Origin: Microbacterium sp. T32
GTDB taxonomy: Bacteria > Actinomycetota > Actinomycetes > Actinomycetales > Microbacteriaceae
Assembly (NCBI RefSeq): GCF_001619615.1
Contig: NZ_LQQP01000003.1
Span: forward strand, 1 to 42,521
DNA: 42,521 nucleotides
Direction: 5' to 3'
Below are positions 1 to 7,117 of the stretch, piece by piece. Each line of letters begins with the position of its first letter. Within the stretch, counting starts at the first letter, position 1. A program made the translations under genes and the position numbers. Below the pieces are notes generated by a model. It was not told the origin of the DNA. It made no database searches and saw only the letters and a program-made list of their open reading frames with translations.

Positions 1-16
1 TCTGACGCGGCTCAGC

Positions 17-863
17 CTAGTTCGGGGGTGGGGCGAAAGGCCCGGGGCGGGGGTGGGTGGGTGGTGGCCCCGCGCGGGTTACCCTCCGCGGCGTCGGGCC
101 GACGAGTGGGATGGATGCCGCGATGTCGGCCTTCGCGGTCGAGAGATTGTCCATGCGGAAGTAGGCGCCAGCCATGGCGACGAGAAACAGCGCAACCCAG
201 ATGAGGCCCGCGATGGGCAGGTTCAGGGTGGCGGCGGCGCCGAGGGTGATGACGATCGGCGCGAGGAACTGAGCGACCGAGGCGCCGAGGTTGCCTCCGG
301 CGGCGTTGAGGCCGAGCGCGTAGCCCTTCTGCGCGGCCGGGTAGAAGAACGTGATGTTCGCCATCGAGCTGGCGAAGTTGCCGCCGCCGAGGCCCGCGAG
401 AGCGGCGACGAGGAGGAGGACGCCGAAGGGCGTCTGCGGGTTGCTGACGGCGATGGCCAGCCCGATCGTGGGGATGAGCAGGAGACCGGCCGACACGATC
501 GTCCAGTTACGGCCGCCGAAGCGCGGAACCATGAACGTGTAGGGGATACGCAGGGTCCCCCCCGACGAGGCTCGGCATCGAGATGAGCCAGAAGATCTTA
601 CCCGTCGACAGCTGGAAGCCTGCCGCGGGCAGCGACACGACGACGACCGACCACAGCTGCCGGACGACGAACCCGAGGAACTCGGCGAAGATCGACCACC
701 GCAGGTTGCGTGCGGCGATGGCCTTGCCCTCTGCGGCCCACTGGGCGGCGTTCTCGGGGTTCCAGTTGTCGATCCAGCGGCCGGGGCGGTGTTGTAGCTC
801 TTGCGCTGGCGTTGCGGCCGCGGGCGGCGTTGCGGTTTCGGGGCGCGGGTCGGTGACGGTCAC
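17..863 (-). pseudogene. narK: Broken NarK-type nitrate/nitrite MFS transporter
   Basis: Two reading frames together encode the first half of a NarK-family major facilitator, which moves nitrate or nitrite across the cytoplasmic membrane. The first frame starts at GTG 863 behind a GGAGGA ribosome site and carries the family-typical WSIFAEFLGF and the end of a membrane helix (FWLISMPSLVG). It then loses frame at a run of seven C (plus-strand positions 557-563). With six C the text would read LVGGTLRIPYTFMVPRFGG, as expected for NarK. The second frame (532-17) continues with glycine-rich helices (AALAGLGGGNFASSMANITF). After the residues DIAASIP, near position 104, it stops resembling the family and runs into Pro/Arg-rich sequence. 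About 250 of the usual 430-450 residues are present. The frameshift could be a homopolymer sequencing error; the missing C-terminal half cannot. It lies upstream of a nitrate reductase at 7118, so it is probably the remains of that locus. Confidence 0.8.
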
Positions 864-1200
864 GGGGATCCTCCGGCCAGCGATGGGGGAGGTGCAGCGC
901 CCCGCATTGACGAGGCGTGTCGTCAGCGTAGGAAGGAGGCGTTACCCCGGACCGCGTCGGGTGGGGCGGCGGGGTAACGATGTGCTCACCGCGGGAGGGG
1001 GCGGGGGAGAGGGGGAGTTTACGCGAGCGTTACACGGCCAAAATCGAAGAGCAACAGATCCACCTGGCGTGTGGAGATTGGGTCAAAAATTCTATTGACC
1101 GACCAAACAGCATCTGCCAGATTTAGCCCGATGGTCAGCCTCTACCGCAGCTACCGCCGCCGTATTCGCGACCTGAAGACCTGGAAGTGGGGGCCAGTCC
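864..1200. other. Intergenic boundary, native DNA to AT-richer island
   Basis: There is no convincing gene here. The left part (to about 1020) is very GC-rich with G-runs, like the flanking native DNA. From about 1020 the base composition drops and stays lower through the kinase-HD gene, so an island boundary probably lies here. It carries the promoter region of the gene at 1201. Confidence 0.5.
1081..1123 (+). promoter_or_regulatory. Candidate promoter/operator of the kinase-HD gene
   Basis: An inverted repeat GGTCAA (1081-1086) / TTGACC (1095-1100) with an 8-nt spacer overlaps a TTGACC -35-like box. A weak -10-like CAGATT follows 17 bp later (1118-1123). The start codon is about 80 bp downstream. 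The -10 match is poor, so this is a suggestion only. Confidence 0.3.
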
Positions 1201-3957
1201 ATGATGTCCGAGCCTGTCGCAAGTGCCGACGATGCCGAGGCGCATCTCAAGAAGCTGGTTGCCGAGGCGGCGGCCCTTTACGCGGAGGCTGAGCTGACTT
1301 CTGAGTGGGTGACAGAGGAGCGTCCGGTTACGGAGATGCTCGCCGAAATAATCGGGTCTCTTCGTGAGCAGTACACGGTGATGAAGATCATCGGTCTGGG
1401 TGGAGCCGGACTCATTGCTCTTGTCCAAGATGATCGACTTAGTAGCGCACTTGACACGGACGTCCTCGCTGTTCTCAAAATGCCCCGTCCCGTCGCCAAT
1501 CAGGTTGAACGACTCAACAAGATTCTGTTCGGCGAAACAAAGAAGCTCATTCCGTTGAAGCACCCTCACCTCATCAGGGTCTTGACTGCGGACATCACGC
1601 AAGCCGGAACTCGATTTTTCGTGATGGAGCGTCTTGATGATCCAGCCGACGCGGACAAATACCTCAAAGAAAACGCAAGTATGAACGCTGCTCTTCGAAT
1701 AATTCGAGGAGCAGTCTCGGGTCTTCGACATCTACACGAGCGCGGTATCGCGCATTTGGATGTTAAGCCGCCCAACATATTCGTGTCGAAAGACGAGACT
1801 GTTGTTCTGGCGGATCTCGGGTTCGCGAAGAGCGTGACCAAACCGGGTGTCACTACGGAGGTGGGTGGAACGGCAGGCTATCAGCATCCCGACTACATTC
1901 GACTCATCCTCGACGTCGCCAGAGAATCAGAGGTCGATAACAGCGACAACAACCGGATGCTGCGAACAAGCGCTGTCGCGAATTCTGACCTTAAGCTGGC
2001 GTGGGACCTGTACTCGCTTGGCATAACTGTGTTGGTCTTGTTGAAGACCGTTGAGTTGGCGGCCCCCCGAGAGACAGCAACGTATCCTTTCAGGTACCTG
2101 AAGCTCATGGCCTACAGAATGCTCGGTGCTGAGCATCACTATGCGGAAAGCGGTTCCGTCGAGCTGGATCGGAGAATATTCGGCGGTCGAGGAAAGCCTC
2201 TAGTCGCGCAGTCATACCTCGGGTTGGGCGCCGCGGCATATTCGAAGCTCGCGTACGAGACTGTGGAGCAAATCGATCACGATCTAGATAAACTTGATGG
2301 GGTCGCCGATTTGCTTCAAATCGTGCCTGAACTTGCGGAGCATCAAGAGAGTGTTATACAGGCCTCGTCTCTTGGTTTCGTCCCTTTCACTTCACGCATC
2401 CAGCGGCTCGTCGCCACTCGCACGGTCTCGCGACTGCGGAACGTTGATCAATTAGGCCTTGTTCGACTGATCTATCCTACGGCGTCGCACTCGCGACTTG
2501 AGCATTCGCTCGGAGTCTTGGGTGCCTCTCTGCGCTTTGCGCGCGCTCTTTACTCGGACCCGCTTAGCCCACTATTCCGGCAGATCATGTCAGCGCACGA
2601 TATTGAGCTGATAATGCTGAGTGCGCTGCTACATGACGTGGGTCACTATCCATTGGCTCATGACCTGGAAGAAGTGGATTCGACCGTCTTCGCACATGAG
2701 CGCCGCACCCTCAGCATTCTGGAAGCGCCGTCCGGGGGCAGAGAACCCGGCGATGTTCTGAAGCTACTTCAGTCTGACGATTGGAGCGTGGACGTAGCTT
2801 CGTTGCGGAGAGTGCTTGGGCGCGAGAATGCTCGCGATCTGTCTCTGCAAGAGCAGATCGCACGATCGATCATTAGTGGTCCAATCGACGCGGATAAACT
2901 CGACTACCTTATTCGCGATTCCGAGAACCTCAGGCTGCCCTACGGTCAGGGTATAGATGTGCCGAAACTGTTGCATTCCCTGACGATTGCCGTCACGAGC
3001 GCAACAAACACGCCGATCGCCCGGCTTGGAATACATGACAAGGGTCGGATACCCGCTGAGAGTGTCCTCTTCGCGCGATACAGCATGTTTGGCTCCGTAT
3101 ACTGGCATCGCGCGCATCGCACGATCAAGGCAATGCTGGGTCGTCTTGCCCTGGAGGTTCTGAGTGAATTGCCAAAGTCGCCGTCTGTAGAGGCGCTGAA
3201 CAAGTTTCGGGCAGACCTCTACGGGTTCTTGGACGCTCAGGCCCAGAAAGCGGCGGTTCTGCCTCTGGAGGAATGGCTTTCTTCGGGTTCGGTAGAGTCT
3301 GCGCCTCTCCTCGACTGGCCTACGCAGGAGTTGGTCTGGTGGCTTGCCCGGCGGCTAGAAGATCGTCAAGAGTACGCAGATCTTGCCCGCATGATAGTCG
3401 CTCGCCAGTTGTACCAACGGGCATTAGTGGTGACGAGAGCCCGTCAGGGCGGGGGCGCCGATAGCGGGAACCCTGGCAACTGGGACGACGTTGATGCCGT
3501 GTTTGGAAAGACGGGTCGTAACTGGACGCGGCGGTACCGCCTCACCACCGATCTACAGAGGCGAGTCAATATTTTGATTCAGGCGTGGGACGGACAGGCG
3601 GTCGTGCCCCTGACCACATTCGAGCCGGGCGGTTTGGTCTCGAAATTCGATTTGATGACGGCTGTGAATGCGCCGCTGATTTTGGTCGATTTTCCCCCAA
3701 CGAAGGTTGGCTCGGACGAGACTCTTAGTTACCTACGTGAGGCCGAATGGTCAGCGGAGGCCCGCGGCGAGTTGAGCGTGGACAACATCGAGCCTTCGTC
3801 TGTGTGGCGCGCCCTCCAGAACTCCTACCCGACCAGTCTGGGCAAGCTCCGCGTTTATGTGCATCCGGAGTACGCGGCGCTGATTCAGGCGGCTGTTCCA
3901 CGAGACACGTTAGAGGGGCTGCTCTGGGATGTCCTTCGTGACGCTGCGAACGCGTGA
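1201..3957 (+). CDS. Ser/Thr kinase-like domain fused to SAMHD1-type HD phosphohydrolase
   Basis: This is a 918-residue soluble fusion. The N-terminal half is a eukaryotic-type protein kinase: glycine loop GLGGAG (65-70), an ATP-anchoring lysine in LAVLKMP (K93), catalytic loop HLDVKPPN (H185, D187, K189, N192), DLG in place of DFG (205-207), an AGYQHPDY segment and WDLYSLG (269-275). All key catalytic residues are present. The C-terminal half resembles SAMHD1/dGTPase-type HD enzymes: SHSRLEHSLGV (H435), LLHDVGHYPLAHDLE (H478, D479) and DADKLDYLIRD (D565, with K566, Y569 and D573 matching SAMHD1 substrate residues). The predicted activity is dNTP triphosphohydrolase, perhaps gated by phosphorylation. 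The start is ATG 1201, with ATG 1204 as alternative. Codon use is AT-richer than in neighbours, suggesting transfer. A role in phage defence by dNTP depletion is inference from other HD/dGTPase defences and from the DUF262 neighbour; no named family is claimed for the fusion. Confidence 0.85.
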   Translation: MMSEPVASADDAEAHLKKLVAEAAALYAEAELTSEWVTEERPVTEMLAEIIGSLREQYTVMKIIGLGGAGLIALVQDDRLSSALDTDVLAVLKMPRPVANQVERLNKILFGETKKLIPLKHPHLIRVLTADITQAGTRFFVMERLDDPADADKYLKENASMNAALRIIRGAVSGLRHLHERGIAHLDVKPPNIFVSKDETVVLADLGFAKSVTKPGVTTEVGGTAGYQHPDYIRLILDVARESEVDNSDNNRMLRTSAVANSDLKLAWDLYSLGITVLVLLKTVELAAPRETATYPFRYLKLMAYRMLGAEHHYAESGSVELDRRIFGGRGKPLVAQSYLGLGAAAYSKLAYETVEQIDHDLDKLDGVADLLQIVPELAEHQESVIQASSLGFVPFTSRIQRLVATRTVSRLRNVDQLGLVRLIYPTASHSRLEHSLGVLGASLRFARALYSDPLSPLFRQIMSAHDIELIMLSALLHDVGHYPLAHDLEEVDSTVFAHERRTLSILEAPSGGREPGDVLKLLQSDDWSVDVASLRRVLGRENARDLSLQEQIARSIISGPIDADKLDYLIRDSENLRLPYGQGIDVPKLLHSLTIAVTSATNTPIARLGIHDKGRIPAESVLFARYSMFGSVYWHRAHRTIKAMLGRLALEVLSELPKSPSVEALNKFRADLYGFLDAQAQKAAVLPLEEWLSSGSVESAPLLDWPTQELVWWLARRLEDRQEYADLARMIVARQLYQRALVVTRARQGGGADSGNPGNWDDVDAVFGKTGRNWTRRYRLTTDLQRRVNILIQAWDGQAVVPLTTFEPGGLVSKFDLMTAVNAPLILVDFPPTKVGSDETLSYLREAEWSAEARGELSVDNIEPSSVWRALQNSYPTSLGKLRVYVHPEYAALIQAAVPRDTLEGLLWDVLRDAANA

Positions 3958-4227
3958 TGTTGCGTATCGTCCGCCGCCCCTTCCCACGGGGTGCTGGACC
4001 CGGACTTGGGCTGATCTGCGTAGCCGAGAAACCGCAAGGAGAGTGAGGTCGGGGGTCGGGCGCTGACAGACTCCCGCGGGAATGGTCGACGCTGCTCTCA
4101 GGCGAGTCAATCGTCTGGGGAGCTGGCCAGCTCGCCTCGAAAAGGCGTCGCTGAGACATGCCGGTCGGTCTGGGTTGCTCAGGGCGAGCGTCCGACGATT
4201 CGTTGCCCGCCCAGATCACACAACCCG
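3958..4227. other. Intergenic scar without a recognisable gene
   Basis: No supported gene. Around 4048-4110 there are short collinear matches, in inverted orientation, to the 5' side of the DUF1653 gene near 6985-7055. These are GGGGGTCGG, then GCTGACAGACTC, then GAATGG..GACGC, separated by gaps. This hints at a small rearranged fragment of that locus, but the matches are short. Confidence 0.35.
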
Positions 4228-4314
4228 CCGCAGCCGCGGTCCCGAAGACCCTCCCGCTCCATGCTGCCCAGGAACGTCTCCACCGGTCGCGCCCACTACG
4301 AGTCACTGTCGTAG
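4228..4314 (-). pseudogene. Decayed 3' fragment of a DUF1653 gene
   Basis: On the minus strand this reads approximately YDSDS, stop, WARPVETFLGSMEREG. It aligns base by base with the end of the intact DUF1653 gene at 6769-6860 (YDDYSYWVRPVEMFLGDVERDG). It contains an in-frame stop and lacks the first two thirds of the gene. It is joined directly to a nitrate-reductase fragment, so it belongs to a deleted copy of the 6.7-7.5 kb region. Confidence 0.7.
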
Positions 4315-4570
4315 ACATCGCAGTGAAGGGCGGGCAGATGGTCGGCGTCCGCGGGCGCGCGGTCGACATCGTGAACCACGGCCGCCTCGGCCCGAAGGGC
4401 ACTTCGACAGCTGGGAGGGGATGGACAACCCCGACCGGCTCATCCGCCCGCTCATTCGTGAGAACGGCGAGGTCGTCGAAATCAACTAGCGTATCGCGAT
4501 GTCGCATCGTCGAGCCCAGAAGGCAGCTCCTGTCCGAGAAAGGCCCGTATCCCCTCAACCTTCCCCCAGT
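4311..4570 (+). pseudogene. Decayed N-terminal fragment of the nitrate reductase
   Basis: The plus strand encodes VDIAVKGGQMVGVRGRAVD followed by IVNHGRLGPKG, nearly identical to residues 56-84 of the intact reductase that starts at 7118. A short deletion then shifts the frame. The nucleotide match continues through the segments equivalent to NPDRLTRPLIRENGE and QQLLEEKGP, including an internal TAG, and ends near 4565. About 56 N-terminal codons and the whole intergenic promoter are missing compared with the intact locus, and everything after about residue 135 is absent. It cannot be functional. It lies in the same orientation as the intact gene, with the DUF262 gene in between. Confidence 0.8.
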
Positions 4571-4599
4571 CGCGGCATCACGATAGCTCGATCGTGATG

Positions 4600-6177
4600 T
4601 CAACTAGCGAGAGTCTTCGCCGCGTCCACCAAGAGGTCACCGCGGGCAATCAGGAATGCTTCGTAGTCGTCATCGAATACCGACAGCGGGCACAATGCCG
4701 ATGCGAGGATCTTGTCCAGACTCTTCGCGGGCATCTTGCTCTTGTAGCCGCTGGGCGCCGTACCTCCGAGAGTCTTGTTGTCCGACGCTGAAATGATCGC
4801 AAAGTTGGCAAGACGGTTGACGTCAGCTATGTCTCGCCCCTGCCCTTTCAAGAACTTTTGCGGGTTGATGTGATGGAACTCCTTTCGGTTGTAGTGGCGG
4901 AGAACGTCCCCCAGCGCGACAGGAGACCCAGAAACGAAGCTCAATGGGTCGTATTGCGCAAGCATCAGAATGAATGTCTTGGTAGCGACGGAGCCGGCAG
5001 TGAATCGCGATTCGGTGAAAAGCTCGCGGTCGACGGACCAGGGGATATTGGCGATCCCCGGCGTGCCACTCTTCCGCAGAGCGAGCACCTCGGCGACATC
5101 TCGACTGAGATTCCGAAGGACACCCGCACTGAAGCGCCTAGAGAAGCATGCGCGCCAGAACCAACGAACAAGCTCATCTCTTTGGTCGTTAGTCACTTTC
5201 ACGCTCTTTGCATTCGGAGCCGCGAAGTAGACGGCTAGCGGCACGATCAACGTGGGGTAGGGCAGGTTGTCCAGCTTCTCCACTTTGAGATTTGACCGCA
5301 GAAAGTCAACCGCTCCCTTGATCCCGTTCGTGATCTCGTCGAACCGGTCGCGAACCTCCGCACCGTTGAGCCCGAGCAAACCGGAAGAGGTTGCGTCGCC
5401 ACCGATGACAGCGGAGCAGCAACGCAAAAGAAGGTTCGAGTCCTCGCCGACCGCCGCGAAGCCGAACGGCTTGAGGTCCTCCGCGAGATCAGCAAACTTG
5501 TCTTGAAGGTCGAATTCCTCACTCCAGGTCCATGCTGACAGCAATTGGAAGATGTCGAGTTCGACCCCCATGCGGTTGACTCTCTCGAAAACGATGGCAA
5601 CCTTTGCTCGATCGTCGGTCTCGATCATCTGTACCGGGATGTCAGCCTCCTTGAACACGGCCTGGACTCGGTCAATCTCTTCGAGTTGCGGCGCCGACAG
5701 CCCTTCTGTCGCCGCCCGAAAGCCGCTGACGTCGAAGAATGAGCCAATTGGAAAGTGGCGCGCCGGGTCGACCTGATCGTCCGGCAAGACGAGGAACTGC
5801 GACTCTTGGACGTCCTTCTCGGCTTGAAAGTCGTAATAGACTTTGGTCCATGCATCATCCTCGTGGAGTTCGGTCTCAATTTCAGTTTGAAAGACTCCAA
5901 AAATCGACGTAAGCCTTTGCTGTCCGTCGAGGACGTAGTCAACGGGGAAGTCTGCCTCGCGATCCGGAATCTTGAACGGCCCCAACTGGCGTTCGATTTT
6001 CAACTGTTCCTTCGTTCGCCACAGGATCAGCGCACCGAATGGATAGCCCTTGTGAATCGAATCCATGAGGTATGCGACCCGGTCGGCGTCCCACACAAAG
6101 CCCCGCTGGAACGCAGGGATACGAAGCTGTCCATTCTGGACCTGCTCCAGCACCTTTCGAATCGACAAGTCAGCCAT
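4600..6177 (-). CDS. DUF262 / HNH (DUF1524-like) protein, GmrSD/SspE-type
   Basis: This 525-residue protein has an N-terminal DUF262 (ParB/Srx-like) domain: IPAFQRGFVWDADRVAYLMD (20-39), GYPFGALILWR (44-54) and the hallmark DGQQRLT (84-90), associated with NTP binding and hydrolysis. A helical middle follows (VNRMGVELDIFQLLSAWTW). The C-terminal HNH-like module has HHINPQKFL (from H435), then DVNRLANFAIISASDNKTLGG and a Pro-Ser-Gly-Tyr, in DUF1524 order. This is the architecture of type IV restriction enzymes such as GmrSD, which cleave modified phage DNA, and of SspE, which senses phosphorothioate DNA. No Ssp/Dnd genes are in the window, so cleavage of modified DNA is the simplest guess. The start chosen is ATG 6177 because homology begins at once; ATG 6198 is an alternative with no better ribosome site. 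Base composition is AT-richer than native genes. Confidence 0.85.
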   Translation of the reverse strand: MADLSIRKVLEQVQNGQLRIPAFQRGFVWDADRVAYLMDSIHKGYPFGALILWRTKEQLKIERQLGPFKIPDREADFPVDYVLDGQQRLTSIFGVFQTEIETELHEDDAWTKVYYDFQAEKDVQESQFLVLPDDQVDPARHFPIGSFFDVSGFRAATEGLSAPQLEEIDRVQAVFKEADIPVQMIETDDRAKVAIVFERVNRMGVELDIFQLLSAWTWSEEFDLQDKFADLAEDLKPFGFAAVGEDSNLLLRCCSAVIGGDATSSGLLGLNGAEVRDRFDEITNGIKGAVDFLRSNLKVEKLDNLPYPTLIVPLAVYFAAPNAKSVKVTNDQRDELVRWFWRACFSRRFSAGVLRNLSRDVAEVLALRKSGTPGIANIPWSVDRELFTESRFTAGSVATKTFILMLAQYDPLSFVSGSPVALGDVLRHYNRKEFHHINPQKFLKGQGRDIADVNRLANFAIISASDNKTLGGTAPSGYKSKMPAKSLDKILASALCPLSVFDDDYEAFLIARGDLLVDAAKTLAS

Positions 6178-6761
6178 GACTTCAGAGTAGGGCAACATGC
6201 GCGGATGGAGAGGTTCGCCCGCGGTGACGTGTCGAGGCGCCGTACCCCGTCTCAGCACGCACCGATCTGCGCCCCTTTCTCGCAAAGTGTCGTTTGCGTT
6301 GATCACGCCGGTGTAGCTGCGCCTCGTCGGACCGACGCTCGACATCGCGGTGGTCGAGCGGGCGGCGCGCCATCCGCCGCCGAACGGCTGAGCCGCATCC
6401 GCGTCCTTGTGACCGCGCGCCTCGCATAGCTGCGCGGCCGTCGACGAGACGTATGCGGCCGCGCCAAGAGGAGAACTCCGGCGGTCGTCGGGTCGTCGTA
6501 GCAGCAATCTCGACCATGATGAAGCGCATCACGCAGCGCGTGGCCACCTCGGCGCTGTGCATCATCTCGCTGCTCGCGCAGATCGCGGCGGCCATGGTGC
6601 CGGGCACTTGCGCTTCGCATGTCCCTGCATGGCGGGAATGTCCGACCGCGTAGGCAGCGGGTTGTCGCGTAGGGGTCATCCGGTCGGGCAAAGCTGCTTG
6701 TGCAACGCGTGCTCTCGCGCTCAGAAAAGCGAACTGCCAGGCATCGTGCACAGCGCGAGGA
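6178..6761. other. Intergenic stretch without supported gene
   Basis: GC-rich again, with only long overlapping open frames of the kind high GC produces. No frame shows a recognisable family. The minus-strand frame at about 6490-6600 (MAAAICASSEMMHSAEVATR) has helical character faintly like a four-helix-bundle copper protein, but too weakly to call. It probably contains the right edge of the accessory island and the DUF262 promoter. Confidence 0.4.
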
Positions 6762-6971
6762 TCACTCGACCCGCCGAAACCGCGGCCCCACATACCCGTC
6801 CCGCTCGACATCCCCCAGGAACATCTCGACCGGACGCACCCAGTACGAGTAGTCGTCGTACAGCTTGCGATACGAGACGAAGACCTCCTCAGTCTCCGAG
6901 TGCCGTGCGATGCCGAACACCTCGTACCGCTGGCCCTTGAAGTGCTTGTAGATGCCGGGCTCGATCTCCAT
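6762..6971 (-). CDS. DUF1653 small protein
   Basis: A 69-residue protein matching DUF1653 along its whole length: GIYKHFKGQRYEVFGIARHS, then ETEEVFVSYRKLYDDYSYWV, then RPVEMFLGDVERDGYVGPRF. The family is widespread in bacteria and of unknown biochemical function. ATG 6971 is chosen because GGGAGA lies 8 nt upstream; the ATG at 6986 would sit on that ribosome site. It is divergent from the nitrate reductase at 7118, so the 146-bp gap carries both promoters. A decayed copy of its 3' part lies at 4228-4314. Confidence 0.8.
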   Translation of the reverse strand: MEIEPGIYKHFKGQRYEVFGIARHSETEEVFVSYRKLYDDYSYWVRPVEMFLGDVERDGYVGPRFRRVE

Positions 6972-7117
6972 GCAGGCGTCTCCCATTCGTGGCGGTGAAC
7001 CACGAAGAGTCTGTCAGCCGGGCGAACCTTGGCACTGCTCCGACCCCCTGTCGAGGCTCTCGGTGATCGCGATCCTCCGCCGTACGTTCTCGCGCGGACC
7101 GCAGGGAGGGAACCATC

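Noticed and set aside
6453..6653. Small hydrophobic open frame with TSALCIISLLAQIAAAMVPG
   Set aside because: It has no ribosome site, no family match and no supporting context; it is probably chance or a remnant.
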